Below, in pieces: positions 8,872 through 17,125 of a stretch of DNA of 56,277 bases. Position 1 is the first letter of the stretch, and each line of letters begins with the position of its first letter. The DNA comes from Opitutia bacterium. GTDB taxonomy: Bacteria > Verrucomicrobiota > Verrucomicrobiia > Opitutales > Opitutaceae. The stretch spans positions 1-56,277 of the forward strand of contig CANJIU010000059.1 in NCBI GenBank assembly GCA_947474365.1, read 5' to 3'. The notes under the pieces were generated by a model that did no database searches, was not told the origin of the DNA, and was given only the letters and a program-made list of their open reading frames with translations. The position numbers were made by a program, and so were the translations under genes.

Positions 8872-9939
8872 ATGCTGGCCGGCATGATTCCGTCTGCCCC
8901 GCCGCGCGTCACCCAGCGCGATCTCGCCCGACTGGCCAAGGTCTCGCACACGACGGTCTCGTTGGCTCTGCGGGATCATCCGTCGATACCCGCAGAGACG
9001 CGGGCGCGGATCGCCGGGCTGGCGCGCAAACACCGGTACCGGCCCGACCCGATGCTCGCCGCGCTCAACGCCTATCGCGTGAACCGCACGCCGTCGCGTT
9101 TCCAGGGCACGCTGGCATGGGTGACGAGTTTCGAAACGGCCGGCGCGTGGCGAGGGATGATCCAGGCGGAGGGATATTTTCTCGGCGCGGAGGCCCAGGC
9201 CGGCCGGCTCGGCTACAAACTCGAGGAATTCTGGATCGGCGATCCGAAGCTCAGTGCGCGCCGCGCCACCCAGGTGCTGCAGGCCCGCGGCGTGCGCGGT
9301 CTCGTCGTCGCGCCGCTGCCTGTCGCGCACGGCAACCTCGCGCTCGACTGGGCGAAGTTCTCCGCCGTCGCCCTCGGCTACTCTCTCTCGCGGCCGCAGC
9401 TGCACGTCGTGATGAACCACCAGTTTCGCAACATGCGGCACCTTGTCCGGCAGTTGCACTCGCTCGGCTACCGGCGCATCGGCTTTGCGATGCCGGCCAC
9501 GACCGACGAACGCGTCGACCACAACTACCTCGGCGGCTATTGGATCGCGCAACAGGATCTCCCCGCCGGCGCCGCGCGGCTGGACCCGTGGCTCGACGTG
9601 GCTTTCGCCGAGACGGGATTTCGCGTGTGGGCGCGCGAGTCCCGCCCCGATGCGGTCATCACCTCCGCCAGCTGGGCACACCGCGTGATCGAGTGGCTCG
9701 CCGCCGAGGGCCGCCACGTGCCGCGCGACGTCGGCGTGGCGGTGGCGTCGATTCCGTTTGGCGACGATACGATTTCGGGCATCGACGAAAACGTCCGCGC
9801 CGTCGGTGCCATGGCGGTGGACACGGTGGTCGGCATGATTCATCGCAATGAAACCGGCATCCCCACGACGCCGTGGCGGATCCTCGCCGAGGGCACCTGG
9901 TTCCGGGGGCGGACCGTCCGGCGGGTGCAGGCGGGATAA
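8872..9939 (+). CDS. LacI-family transcriptional regulator
   Basis: The product is 355 aa. An N-terminal helix-turn-helix (VTQRDLARLAKVSHTTVSLALRD, about residues 14-36) is followed by a hinge helix region and a periplasmic-binding-like sensor domain (from about residue 75) with the LACI-type RHLVRQLHSLGYRRIGF segment. It should repress or activate in response to a small sugar-like effector. It is divergent from the TonB receptor operon and two palindromes lie between them, so that operon is its probable target. The ATG at 8872 has a GGGGG run about 8 bases upstream; an in-frame ATG at 8884 is an alternative start. Confidence 0.9.
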   Translation: MLAGMIPSAPPRVTQRDLARLAKVSHTTVSLALRDHPSIPAETRARIAGLARKHRYRPDPMLAALNAYRVNRTPSRFQGTLAWVTSFETAGAWRGMIQAEGYFLGAEAQAGRLGYKLEEFWIGDPKLSARRATQVLQARGVRGLVVAPLPVAHGNLALDWAKFSAVALGYSLSRPQLHVVMNHQFRNMRHLVRQLHSLGYRRIGFAMPATTDERVDHNYLGGYWIAQQDLPAGAARLDPWLDVAFAETGFRVWARESRPDAVITSASWAHRVIEWLAAEGRHVPRDVGVAVASIPFGDDTISGIDENVRAVGAMAVDTVVGMIHRNETGIPTTPWRILAEGTWFRGRTVRRVQAG

Positions 9940-10098
9940 GACGACGCCCCCCCCGCCAACTGGGAAAATTTATTGGGAGGGTGAGGTCGGCGCGCACTCC
10001 CGAACCGCTCTTTCTTGGTTGGCCGCTCCGTCCAGCTGACCCTGTCCGGCGGCCTTGTGACCTGGAGGCGGTCCGGCTTTCCCCACGGACGGCGGGCT
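9940..10098. other. Intergenic, no gene seen
   Basis: The stretch between the LacI-type gene and the palindromic repeat that follows has no credible coding frame. A run of eight C at 9947-9954 region precedes an A/T-rich patch near 9963-9975. No terminator hairpin with a T-tract is evident. Confidence 0.4.
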
Positions 10099-10100
10099 CC

Positions 10101-10220
10101 ACGGAGCGGGGTGTATCTCCGAGTTGTTGCCGTGTAGCCGGCCTCGCTGAGGCCGGACCGGGGTCGGCGACCCCGGCTACATTTGCGCGTGGCGACAAAT
10201 CGGAGATGCACTCCGCGGAG
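10101..10220. repeat. Nested inverted repeat with two GC hairpins (REP/MITE-like)
   Basis: The outer arms are imperfect inverted copies: GTGTATCTCCGAGTTGTTGCC then GTAGCCGG on the left, and the complement of a matching run ending CGGAGATGCACTCC on the right. Inside are two perfect hairpins: CCGGCCT/AGGCCGG at 10138-10156 and CCGGGGTCG/CGACCCCGG at 10158-10176. The whole unit is about 120 bp and lies in a gap of about 366 bp between two plus-strand genes. The architecture resembles REP/BIME units or a small non-autonomous element. No second copy was found in the window. Confidence 0.55.
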
Positions 10221-10305
10221 CGTTATCCCGCGAAATGACCTTGAGCATCGGCGGTAGTCCGCCTTGTTTCACGGCGGTTACATTTTTCAACCTCCCCAAA
10301 GCATC

Positions 10306-11151
10306 ATGAGATTCGGCATCAATTCATTCCTCTTCGTCTCCCCGTTCACGACCGAGAGCACCAAGCTCTTCGCGACGTTCAAGAAGTGGGGCTTCGACAC
10401 GGTCGAGCTTCCCATCGAAGACCCGTCGCACATCGACCCGGCCAAGGTGAAGGCCGCCGCCGACAAGGCCGGAATCGCCATCGGCAGCGTGTGCGCGTGC
10501 ATGGGGCCCGGTCGCGATTTCCGCGGCACGCCCGAGGAGCAGAAGACGGCGATGGATTATTGTGTCGCGCTGATCGACCAGGCGGTGGTGCTCGGCTGCC
10601 CGCGATTGATCGGTCCGGTCTACTCCGTCGTCGGCAAGGCTGATGCCGTTGAGCCCGCCCAGCAAAAGGTCGAGTGGGACCTTGTCGTCGCCAACCTCAA
10701 GGTCCTCGCCAAGCACGCCGAAGCGAAGGGCGTGACGATTTGCATCGAGCCCCTGAACCGGTTCGAGACCGATTTCCTCAATACGTCCGATCAGGGCTTG
10801 AAGCTCATCAAGGCGGTCGGTTCGAAGGCGGTGAAGCTGCACCTCGACACGTTCCACATGAACATCGAGGAAAAAGATCAGGCGGCCGCGATCCGCAAGG
10901 TCGGCAAGCACCTCGCGCATTTCCACGCCTGTGGCAGCGACCGCGGCACGCCGGGCGGCGACCACATCGCGTGGAAGCCAATCGCGAAGGCACTCAAGGA
11001 TATCGGCTATCAGGGCGACGTGGTAATCGAGTCGTTCACGACCGACGTGAAGGTGATCGCCCGCGCCGCCGCCATCTGGCGCAAGATCGAGCCGCGGCGG
11101 AACGACATCGCGGTGAAGGGCCTGGCGTTTTTGAAGAAGACGTTGCGCTGA
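10306..11151 (+). CDS. D-tagatose/D-psicose 3-epimerase-type sugar epimerase
   Basis: The product is 281 aa, a TIM-barrel of the xylose-isomerase-like superfamily. The metal and catalytic residues of ketohexose 3-epimerases are visible: Glu148 (CIEPLNRFETD), Asp181 (HLDTFHMNIEE), His207 (FHACGSDRG) and Glu242 (VVIESF). The spacings match the known E152/D185/H211/E246 set of D-tagatose 3-epimerase. It should interconvert ketoses such as D-fructose/D-psicose or L-ribulose epimers in the cytoplasm. The start MRFGIN is chosen because upstream residues do not fit the barrel. A strong terminator follows, so it ends its own transcript. Substrate preference cannot be read from the sequence. Confidence 0.85.
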   Translation: MRFGINSFLFVSPFTTESTKLFATFKKWGFDTVELPIEDPSHIDPAKVKAAADKAGIAIGSVCACMGPGRDFRGTPEEQKTAMDYCVALIDQAVVLGCPRLIGPVYSVVGKADAVEPAQQKVEWDLVVANLKVLAKHAEAKGVTICIEPLNRFETDFLNTSDQGLKLIKAVGSKAVKLHLDTFHMNIEEKDQAAAIRKVGKHLAHFHACGSDRGTPGGDHIAWKPIAKALKDIGYQGDVVIESFTTDVKVIARAAAIWRKIEPRRNDIAVKGLAFLKKTLR

Positions 11152-11170
11152 GCGACAATTAGCCCGTGAG

Positions 11171-11207
11171 AACAGCCGCCGTTGTGAGACGGCGGCTGTT
11201 TCGTTTT
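11171..11207 (+). terminator. Rho-independent terminator after the epimerase gene
   Basis: An 11-bp perfect stem (AACAGCCGCCG / CGGCGGCTGTT) with an 8-base loop is followed by TCGTTTT. It starts 19 bp after the epimerase stop codon. Confidence 0.85.
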
Positions 11208-11465
11208 GGGGCGGGCGGGGCGGAGGAGTTACGGGTTGACGCCGGAGGGGAAATGATCGCGAAAGGATGGGGAGGTGACGCGGTGGTGGGGCGAGCGGGA
11301 GGTCGGCGTGACGGAGCCGAGGAGGGACTCATTGCCGGCCAGAAAGTTTTCGGGATTGGCGGGACGTGGGAGGTTTCGAAACAATTCAAAACGAGCATTG
11401 ACAAGGTGCGGGTCCGCGCTGTTTTTCGTCCCCTCTTTGCACGGCATGGGCCGTGTAAAAGCCAC
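11208..11465. other. Intergenic region upstream of tRNA-Asn
   Basis: No credible gene is seen between the terminator and the tRNA. The tRNA promoter should lie near 11395-11440, where TTGACA (11398-11403) is followed at a plausible distance by a weaker AT-rich element. This is a tentative reading. Confidence 0.35.
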
Positions 11466-11569
<104 letters not shown>

Positions 11570-11586
11570 GCTTCTCCGTTTGTAGG

Positions 11587-11606
11587 TGTCTTGTCGTCTA
11601 ATTGAC
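11587..11606 (+). promoter_or_regulatory. Candidate integrase arm-type site, left
   Basis: TGTCTTGTCGTCTAATTGAC matches 18706-18725 at 18 of 20 positions, near the other end of the element. Its last part, CGTCTAATTGA, recurs exactly at 11958-11968. Repeats near both ends of an integrated element are the pattern of recombinase or Xis arm sites; binding is not shown. Confidence 0.45.
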
Positions 11607-11975
11607 GAAAGTCGGGCATTCCGCTGGAGAACGTGCGCTGTAGGCCATTCCGTTCGATTCTATGCCCTTAGGCCCTCAGTTCCCCGCCGTTCTTGGGGCT
11701 GAGACTCTAGGACAACAAGACCTAGGGAAACTGCGCGATTTACCTCCGGTTGCAACCGCCCACGACAGACGACAACTGGGGACCCGGAGCAGAGGGCATA
11801 CAGGTGCACCCGTCCCCGCACCACCCCTCTTCATCCCGGTTCCTGTTTTTGGGCCTATCCTCCGGAACACCCGGTTGGCCTGACGCGCACATGAAAACCA
11901 TCCCCGGGCATTTCGGTGGCCTACCCCAATTTATTGCCCCCACTTCATTTTCTTGAACGTCTAATTGAAATTATC
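11607..11975. other. Noncoding left end of the element
   Basis: No credible gene is seen. Short frames here lack start context and sensible composition. The stretch holds one copy of the 11-bp CGTCTAATTGA repeat (11958-11968) and is probably the attachment-proximal regulatory zone. Confidence 0.5.
11958..11968 (+). repeat. 11-bp repeat, copy near cargo gene end
   Basis: CGTCTAATTGA is identical to 11595-11605 within the candidate left arm site. It lies 8 bases beyond the cargo gene stop codon. It may be a further recombinase or Xis site. Confidence 0.35.
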
Positions 11976-13475
11976 TCAAGGTACTTCATAAATCTCCAAC
12001 AACGCCTCGCCGATCCCTCCGTCTGCACCTGAAACTTGAACCGTGTAGGTCGAACCAGCGATTAGGGATGGCAAAACGGCAGCGTCTTTGCTGCCAGCGG
12101 TAAGAGAAAACGCGCCAACTTGGGAGAAAATGACGGAAAGAGCGGGATCCCAGTTATCGTTAAAAACCACTTCGGATCCTTTGCTATCCAGTACTCTCAA
12201 AAGCGGGTCATTCAGCCGTCCCTGCACCCCGAATGCCGCGAGTGTCGGACCAACTGCACGGATCAATACCCTCTTTGTGCCGGTGCCGCTGATCGCAAAC
12301 CCAGCGATTAAGATGTCGTTACCTTTTCCAACCTGATTCCGAGCTGAGATGTTTATGAGGCGAGGTGAATTGCCACCGGCAACGTCGTAGGCTTCCACTA
12401 AGAGTGTGCCAGGCCCAGTGCCCTTTGCCTGAACTGTAAATGCACCGTTTAGGGTCTGTGACAGAGCTGCATCCTTTGAGCCTGAAGTGAACCTGAACGC
12501 GCCAACCGCCGTAAAAGTTTCAGCCAACGAATTCTGCCAATTGTCATTTGTTGCGACTGGTGTGCTTCCGGAAGTGTATAATTCAAGGCGAGGGTCGGCC
12601 ATTCCAGGCAATCCGAACTGGTCAAGGGCGGGTCCAGCGGCGCGGATGAGGATATTTTTTGCGCCTCCGTTGACAACTGCGCCAACAATCAGCGTTTGGC
12701 CGTTGGCCATTGTAGTCCGAACGGAAAGATTTGAGAGACTGTTTGGAGAGGCTACAACATTTGAAGGGGCTACAACATTTTGAACGGTCAGCGAAGCAGA
12801 CTGACTCGTTACGGTGCCTGCACTATTACTCACAGTTACCGTGTATGTTCCGCCATCACTTGTCGCAACGCGTCCAATTGTGTAGGTCGCGGAGGTAGCA
12901 CCAACAATCGTTACCCCCGTCTTTGTCCATCGATATGTCAGTGGTGCGGTACCACCTGCCGTCACGATAAATGAGGCGCTCTCACCTGTCGCTACAGTGA
13001 GACTCCGGGGCTGACTTGTAATAACTGGCGCTGTCGCTGCCGGAATTGTTATCGGCGGCGTCACCGTTGCTGGAGGGCTTATGCTTGCAAGATAGGCTAT
13101 CAGGGCATCCGGATCAACGCGCGGCGAAAGCGTGACGTTTTTTGTAAGAAATGCGTGAGAAGTGAATACTCCGTTTGATAAAGTATATAAAATTGGCGGC
13201 GACGTTGAAAAAATATTATATGCGCTAAATTGAGCAAAAATGCTTCCGAAATTAGAGAAATTGTTGCGAATACTAGTTTGGGAGAACGAGCTGCCATAGT
13301 TTCCGAATGTATTCATTATCGACTCAGGGTCTGATGTGCTAGATGACGCCTTTCCCAAGTACGTGCGATTAAGGTCTTGGGCAAAAATAAGCATATTTTG
13401 GTACTGGCTCACTTGGCCGTGAGTGACCTGCGCTAGGAACCCTATAATGAGAAATGTTTTAATTGGAAACTTCAT
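11976..13475 (-). CDS. Secreted Ig-like repeat protein, element cargo
   Basis: The product is 499 aa with a signal peptide (MKFPIKTFLIIGFLAQVTHG). Residues about 25-115 form an Asn/Ser/Tyr/Phe-rich module with the repeated pattern NTFGNYGSSFS / SNFGSIFAQFS. Residues about 150-230 are an Ig-like domain (TSQPRSLTVATGESASF to GGTYTVTVSNSAG). Two copies of a beta-rich module follow (about 245-370 and 370-499), each with IRAAGP or IRAVGP, a NDNW motif and VGAFxxTxGSKDAA; such modules are common at the C-termini of Opitutaceae surface proteins. It is probably exported or surface-attached, perhaps adhesive. Base composition is clearly AT-richer than the host genes, and it is separated from the replication genes, which marks it as cargo. 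Confidence 0.8.
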   Translation of the reverse strand: MKFPIKTFLIIGFLAQVTHGQVSQYQNMLIFAQDLNRTYLGKASSSTSDPESIMNTFGNYGSSFSQTSIRNNFSNFGSIFAQFSAYNIFSTSPPILYTLSNGVFTSHAFLTKNVTLSPRVDPDALIAYLASISPPATVTPPITIPAATAPVITSQPRSLTVATGESASFIVTAGGTAPLTYRWTKTGVTIVGATSATYTIGRVATSDGGTYTVTVSNSAGTVTSQSASLTVQNVVAPSNVVASPNSLSNLSVRTTMANGQTLIVGAVVNGGAKNILIRAAGPALDQFGLPGMADPRLELYTSGSTPVATNDNWQNSLAETFTAVGAFRFTSGSKDAALSQTLNGAFTVQAKGTGPGTLLVEAYDVAGGNSPRLINISARNQVGKGNDILIAGFAISGTGTKRVLIRAVGPTLAAFGVQGRLNDPLLRVLDSKGSEVVFNDNWDPALSVIFSQVGAFSLTAGSKDAAVLPSLIAGSTYTVQVSGADGGIGEALLEIYEVP

Positions 13476-13712
13476 GGTCTCTACATCCTGAGAATTGCAC
13501 TTTCATCAGAATCAGATGAAAGGTTGGCATATGCATATTGCGTCAGTCGGGTAAAATACTGACGTTAATAATTAACATCGAGAAGCCGCATGGTGTAAAT
13601 CTTTTTGAGTGGCGGGTGAGTCGAAAGTAAATGACACGAACAGCAGGAAGCTTCGTTCCTAAGTATCTTTTTAAAAGGAGGTTAAATCTAAAAGTCCGGA
13701 ATGCTTTTTCGG
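13476..13712. other. AT-rich intergenic region in the element
   Basis: The 237-bp gap upstream of the cargo gene has no credible gene and is likely to hold its promoter. The composition is markedly AT-rich compared with the host flanks. Confidence 0.4.
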
Positions 13713-14036
13713 CTACGTCTCTTTTTGATCGGAAACGGTGGGATAACCCGCGGTTATCTGCAACACGCCGGCGAGGCGTTTCCACGGACCGTTTGGGTCC
13801 TCAACGTAGCAGTCGAGACGGCTTCGTGCCTCACAGCAACCCGCCAGAGCATAGCGACGCCCCTCTTCCCACCCGAGTTCCAACGGCACGAGTTTTTGAG
13901 GTTTCGCCATCGTGACATACACAGATTCAACGACCTTACTCGGCTGAGGTTGGAACACCGACAGCGGTCGCACCTTTGGCGGAATCTTCGCACGCCATTT
14001 GCTAGCGACGCCTGATCCACCAACCCACCAATGCAT
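13713..14036 (-). CDS. Hypothetical protein of the element, 107 aa
   Basis: The family is not recognised. The product has balanced composition with aromatic, acidic and Cys residues (GWEEGRRYALAGCCEARSRLD) and no signal peptide or membrane segment. The frame can extend to an ATG at 14081 (122 aa), but the 14036 start has a purine-rich AGAGAG upstream and leaves the repeat-rich spacer at 14021-14107 noncoding. It lies directly downstream of the ATPase gene on the same strand and is probably cotranscribed with it. Confidence 0.5.
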   Translation of the reverse strand: MHWWVGGSGVASKWRAKIPPKVRPLSVFQPQPSKVVESVYVTMAKPQKLVPLELGWEEGRRYALAGCCEARSRLDCYVEDPNGPWKRLAGVLQITAGYPTVSDQKET

Positions 14037-14107
14037 GGAACTCTCTGGAAAATACCCCCTTTTTCTTAAAGGTATACCCATTGGTGGTGTTGATTGATTG
14101 GTGGGTG
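14021..14107. repeat. Clustered ATTGGTGG/CCACCAAT motifs
   Basis: CCACCAAT at 14025-14032 faces ATTGGTGG at 14080-14087 and ATTGGTGGGTG at 14097-14107, giving a dyad plus a direct repeat. The cluster sits between the ATPase stop and the next gene. It may be a protein-binding or replication site of the element, or a weak hairpin; there is no direct evidence. Confidence 0.35.
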
Positions 14108-14117
14108 CAGGCTAGGT

Positions 14118-15728
14118 TCACGCCGCTTTTGACTCGTCTTCGAATCGATAGGTGAATGCTTGATTTCCCGTCGTCGTTGATGTCACGCGAATTCGACGAA
14201 TGACGAACCCGTCGACTTCTGTGATGTCTTTGTCTGAGAAGATTGCGGCCATCGCGCTACCGATTTTGCGAGCAGCCACCTTTTCGTCGGCATCAGGCCG
14301 AACACCGGGCGGCGGTATGTCGTTTTCGAGCGCAAACTCCGCAAGTTGCGATGCGTAGTAGTCGGTGGGGCCGCTTCGATTGGCGTCGCGAAGGGCGATA
14401 CAAAGAGTACGCACCCAAACCCGCCGAGGATCGCTCACCCGCTGGCGTGCCATGTCGTGGCCGTCGAGCAATGGAGCGGCGTGGAAAATATTTTGTACAA
14501 TCCAGTCGAGGCATTGAGCCCACTCGCGAAAGTCGTGCCGATTCTCTGCGGTGATTTGCTGTCCCTGCTGTGCCCATGCAGCGACCACAGAAAAAACACA
14601 GCCGAGATACCACGGCTGATTCGCCCGGACATGGGAGTACAGGTCTCCTTCGGGGTAACGGCGAAATCCGTAGCCGGCCGATCTTTTTCTGATGCGAATC
14701 ATGCTCGCCCGATTTGCCAAATCGCGGGTCGTTTCGACACCGTTGCTCGTAAGCTGAAAAACGAAACCGCGCGGATCGACTTGGATTTCGCCCCGATGTG
14801 GCACGCGTGCCGGCATTGTACCCGGTGCCGTCAGAATCGATTCGAGAAACGGAGAATCCAGCTTGCCTCTGAGGTTGTCGAGCAGGACGAAAGGCCGGCC
14901 GTCGATTAGCTTTTGTGAAATGCTCTCATCGAGCCCCCCGACGCCACCAGATCGTTGCACCACGACATTCGGTGTCTCGCGATAGATGGCTGCGACAATC
15001 TTCTGTCGGTAGGTCTTTCCAGACTGGGACGCATCGGCCTCGCCGACGTCAACGGGCAATGGGTTTGCGAGCCACGAGCCGAATCGCAGAGCCGGCGCGA
15101 TAAGCGAGGCGAGAGCCCGTGAGCGGTCACCCGAGGAAGGAAAATCGAAATCAGCGAGAAGTTCGTTAAGCGAATTAACGGCCTCTTGCAATGGCATGGT
15201 CGGGGGTTCATCGCCCCCCGTGACGAACAATCCTCCGCCGACTTGATGCCAGCCTGGGCCAAGAACGCTCATCTCGTCGCCGAGATTGGCCAAAACCGGA
15301 CAAGCGGAAAGGATCGCCACGTTCGGCAGCAGGGTACGGGCGGGAATGCTTTCGAGTAACGCGTGCGCGGTGTCTTCGGGGCAGAGCGTTGGTTTGAGCA
15401 CCTTGTCGCCGTTCGTGCCCGACCGCCACACAACCACCCGGCCGTATTTCTCCAAGCGGCTGCGGAATTGTGCTGGCGTAATTGGGTCGAGCCGCTGGCT
15501 CCCGTCTGGGTTCGTTGAAATCTCGTGTACGCGTCCCCCTCGGAAAAAAAGATCCTGACTTTGGCCGATGTGACGAAAAATCCTACTGGCTGATTCCGTG
15601 ATCGACACTTCGCCACCGGGCAAAATGAGCATCCGGTCGTCTTTGTCCGTGTTTGATAGGTGAGGGGGGGCAGAATCGGGGGCACTTCTCTGGCTAGGCG
15701 CAGCCGGAATCTCAAAAGGAGTGTTCAT
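14118..15728 (-). CDS. P-loop ATPase, probable element replication protein
   Basis: The product is 536 aa. The Walker A motif is atypical, DASQSGKT at 232-239, where Asp replaces the usual first Gly. Walker B is PFVLLDN (Asp284), and TSN (327-329) fits a sensor-1 Asn. The following LANRASMIRIRK segment could supply an arginine finger. The arrangement matches AAA+/SF3-type helicase-like ATPases found in integrative elements and satellites. The N-terminal 200 residues have no recognised primase motif. It should be cytoplasmic and may unwind or replicate the excised element. Its ATG overlaps the stop of the small basic gene by ATGA, implying coupled translation. A role as a DNA-transfer or defence ATPase remains possible. 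Confidence 0.65.
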   Translation of the reverse strand: MNTPFEIPAAPSQRSAPDSAPPHLSNTDKDDRMLILPGGEVSITESASRIFRHIGQSQDLFFRGGRVHEISTNPDGSQRLDPITPAQFRSRLEKYGRVVVWRSGTNGDKVLKPTLCPEDTAHALLESIPARTLLPNVAILSACPVLANLGDEMSVLGPGWHQVGGGLFVTGGDEPPTMPLQEAVNSLNELLADFDFPSSGDRSRALASLIAPALRFGSWLANPLPVDVGEADASQSGKTYRQKIVAAIYRETPNVVVQRSGGVGGLDESISQKLIDGRPFVLLDNLRGKLDSPFLESILTAPGTMPARVPHRGEIQVDPRGFVFQLTSNGVETTRDLANRASMIRIRKRSAGYGFRRYPEGDLYSHVRANQPWYLGCVFSVVAAWAQQGQQITAENRHDFREWAQCLDWIVQNIFHAAPLLDGHDMARQRVSDPRRVWVRTLCIALRDANRSGPTDYYASQLAEFALENDIPPPGVRPDADEKVAARKIGSAMAAIFSDKDITEVDGFVIRRIRVTSTTTGNQAFTYRFEDESKAA

Positions 15729-15907
15729 GGGGTCCGGCGTCGTTGCTTTTTTCCGACTTGTGAACGAACAATTTGCCGGCGAACGCGAAGCAATGCAGCG
15801 ACGCGTCGGCGATGAGCGGCCACCGTCGTGTCAACCTGTCTGACAAGAGAATCCGAGTCGGATTCCATGGGGCGCCTCCCGATTGAAGGATAGGATGGGG
15901 CGCTCAT
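15725..15907 (-). CDS. Small basic protein, 60 aa
   Basis: The family is not recognised. It starts MSAPSYPSIGRRPMESDSD and becomes strongly basic (AAHRRRVAALLRVRRQIV, ending KKQRRRTP), with a predicted amphipathic helix. Its start overlaps the HTH gene stop (ATGA at 15904-15907) and its stop overlaps the ATPase start (ATGA at 15725-15728). That double overlap is the main reason to call it a gene. It may bind nucleic acid or act as a partner of the ATPase. Confidence 0.65.
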   Translation of the reverse strand: MSAPSYPSIGRRPMESDSDSLVRQVDTTVAAHRRRVAALLRVRRQIVRSQVGKKQRRRTP

Positions 15908-16113
15908 GATGCGGTGCCTCCCTTGCCAAGGTAGCCGCGACCAACGCGATTTGCGGCTTCTATTGCTTCCAATTCGGCTACGGGAATCCGTAGCCGCTTT
16001 CCGATCCTGATAGCGGGAATCTTGCCGCTTCGGCAGAGCCGACGCACGGATTCCTGATGCAGCGCGAGCCGTTCGCTCGCCTGTTTTGTTGTGAGATAAG
16101 TTGTGTTCATCAT
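15904..16113 (-). CDS. AlpA/excisionase-like HTH protein
   Basis: The product is 69 aa, starting MMNTTYLTTKQASERLALHQ. The pattern LTTKQASERLALHQESVRRL followed by GKIPAIRIGKRLRIPVAEL is the winged HTH of the HTH_17/MerR-like excisionase family, with the wing at IRIGKRLRI. Such proteins act as Xis, bending DNA to direct the integrase to excision, or as AlpA-type activators of integrase genes. It is the first gene of the three-gene coupled set. The ATG at 16113 is chosen over a GTG at 16128; 16110 is also possible. Confidence 0.8.
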   Translation of the reverse strand: MMNTTYLTTKQASERLALHQESVRRLCRSGKIPAIRIGKRLRIPVAELEAIEAANRVGRGYLGKGGTAS

Positions 16114-16144
16114 GACCCATAATGCCACAACTGTAGAAACCCGG

Positions 16145-16175
16145 TCTAAGCGGGCCTCGATCCCTGGCGCTTAGA
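16145..16175. promoter_or_regulatory. Dyad upstream of the AlpA-like gene
   Basis: TCTAAGCG (16145-16152) and CGCTTAGA (16168-16175) form a perfect 8-bp dyad with a 15-base centre. It lies in the 88-bp gap between the upstream gene stop and the AlpA-like start. It has no T-tract, so an operator for a regulator of the element is more likely than a terminator. Confidence 0.4.
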
Positions 16176-16201
16176 TTCAAACGATTGCGGCAGGGCCGTC
16201 G

Positions 16202-17122
16202 TTAGGCGCGCTCCGAGGCATCGATTCGACAGGAGACTTTTTGCTCCGGTAGTTCGAACGGACGGAAAGTAGGGAAGACTCTGTGAATCCATTGCTCGAT
16301 CGCTGCAACGCGGTTTTCGATGTGGGCCTCCTGCTTCTTCGCTTCGTAGGATTGGCCGAGAGACTTGATTCCATCCTCCGTTGCCCACGTTTCAGGCTGC
16401 CGCGACGAATAGACCCTCGGTTCATATCTGGCCATCGATGTCACTAGGCGAGAGTAGTGGGCTGCTTTGTTTGGGTCGGGTTCCACCTTAGCCATCAACG
16501 GCGAAAAATAGCTGAACATGAGGTAAGCCTCCCATTCTGCTTCCGAACCTAGAAAGTCCCCATTCTTCGCGATTCGTTTCGCCACGCGCGGAGCAGGGCG
16601 CAGCAGGTGTTTATTTATATAGTTGAGAATGTCGGCCCGATGGGCGTCGTCACGAATGACGTTGGGGACGGCAATTACATCGTACCACCTGCCGACATCC
16701 ATCCATGGCCATTGCCCAACTAGCTGCGGAACGGGAGCCAATTCATTTTCCCAAGCGTCACGGATTCCACCCAGCACTTTTGCATGCTCCGTTTTCGTCA
16801 ATTCTTCAAGGGTTGGAATGGGTCCCGACTCGCGACACTCTTCCGAACCGTGCCAATGCACAGCAGGATCGTCAGGAGCTTCGCCGGTAGCCATCAAGGT
16901 GCATTTACCTTCCAAAGGCAAAAACACTTCCAATGCTACTGCGGCACACGGATTCTCAAATCGTGCCCAATTAATTAGTTTCCCCCAATCCCGTGCGCGT
17001 TTTCCTTTTGGCTTCGCATGTTCATGTGCGAGTCTCTCACGAAATTTGTCGTTACGCCTCAGACAGGCCCAAAATCTTGCTGCGAGCCCATCGCGATATG
17101 GGTTGTGAAGTTTCGGCTTCAT
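16202..17122 (-). CDS. Hypothetical element protein, possible DUF6499-like N-terminus
   Basis: The product is 306 aa with no signal peptide. The N-terminal segment (YRDGLAARFWACLRRNDKFR, about residues 9-28) resembles the aromatic plus LRRN motif of the DUF6499 transcriptional-regulator-like domain, often seen in integrative elements; this link is weak and from memory. The rest is rich in Trp and charged residues and matches nothing I recognise. It starts 3 bp after the stop codon of the integrase relic and precedes the AlpA-like gene. A regulatory or replication role for the element is inferred from context only. Confidence 0.6.
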   Translation of the reverse strand: MKPKLHNPYRDGLAARFWACLRRNDKFRERLAHEHAKPKGKRARDWGKLINWARFENPCAAVALEVFLPLEGKCTLMATGEAPDDPAVHWHGSEECRESGPIPTLEELTKTEHAKVLGGIRDAWENELAPVPQLVGQWPWMDVGRWYDVIAVPNVIRDDAHRADILNYINKHLLRPAPRVAKRIAKNGDFLGSEAEWEAYLMFSYFSPLMAKVEPDPNKAAHYSRLVTSMARYEPRVYSSRQPETWATEDGIKSLGQSYEAKKQEAHIENRVAAIEQWIHRVFPTFRPFELPEQKVSCRIDASERA

Positions 17123-17125
17123 CCG

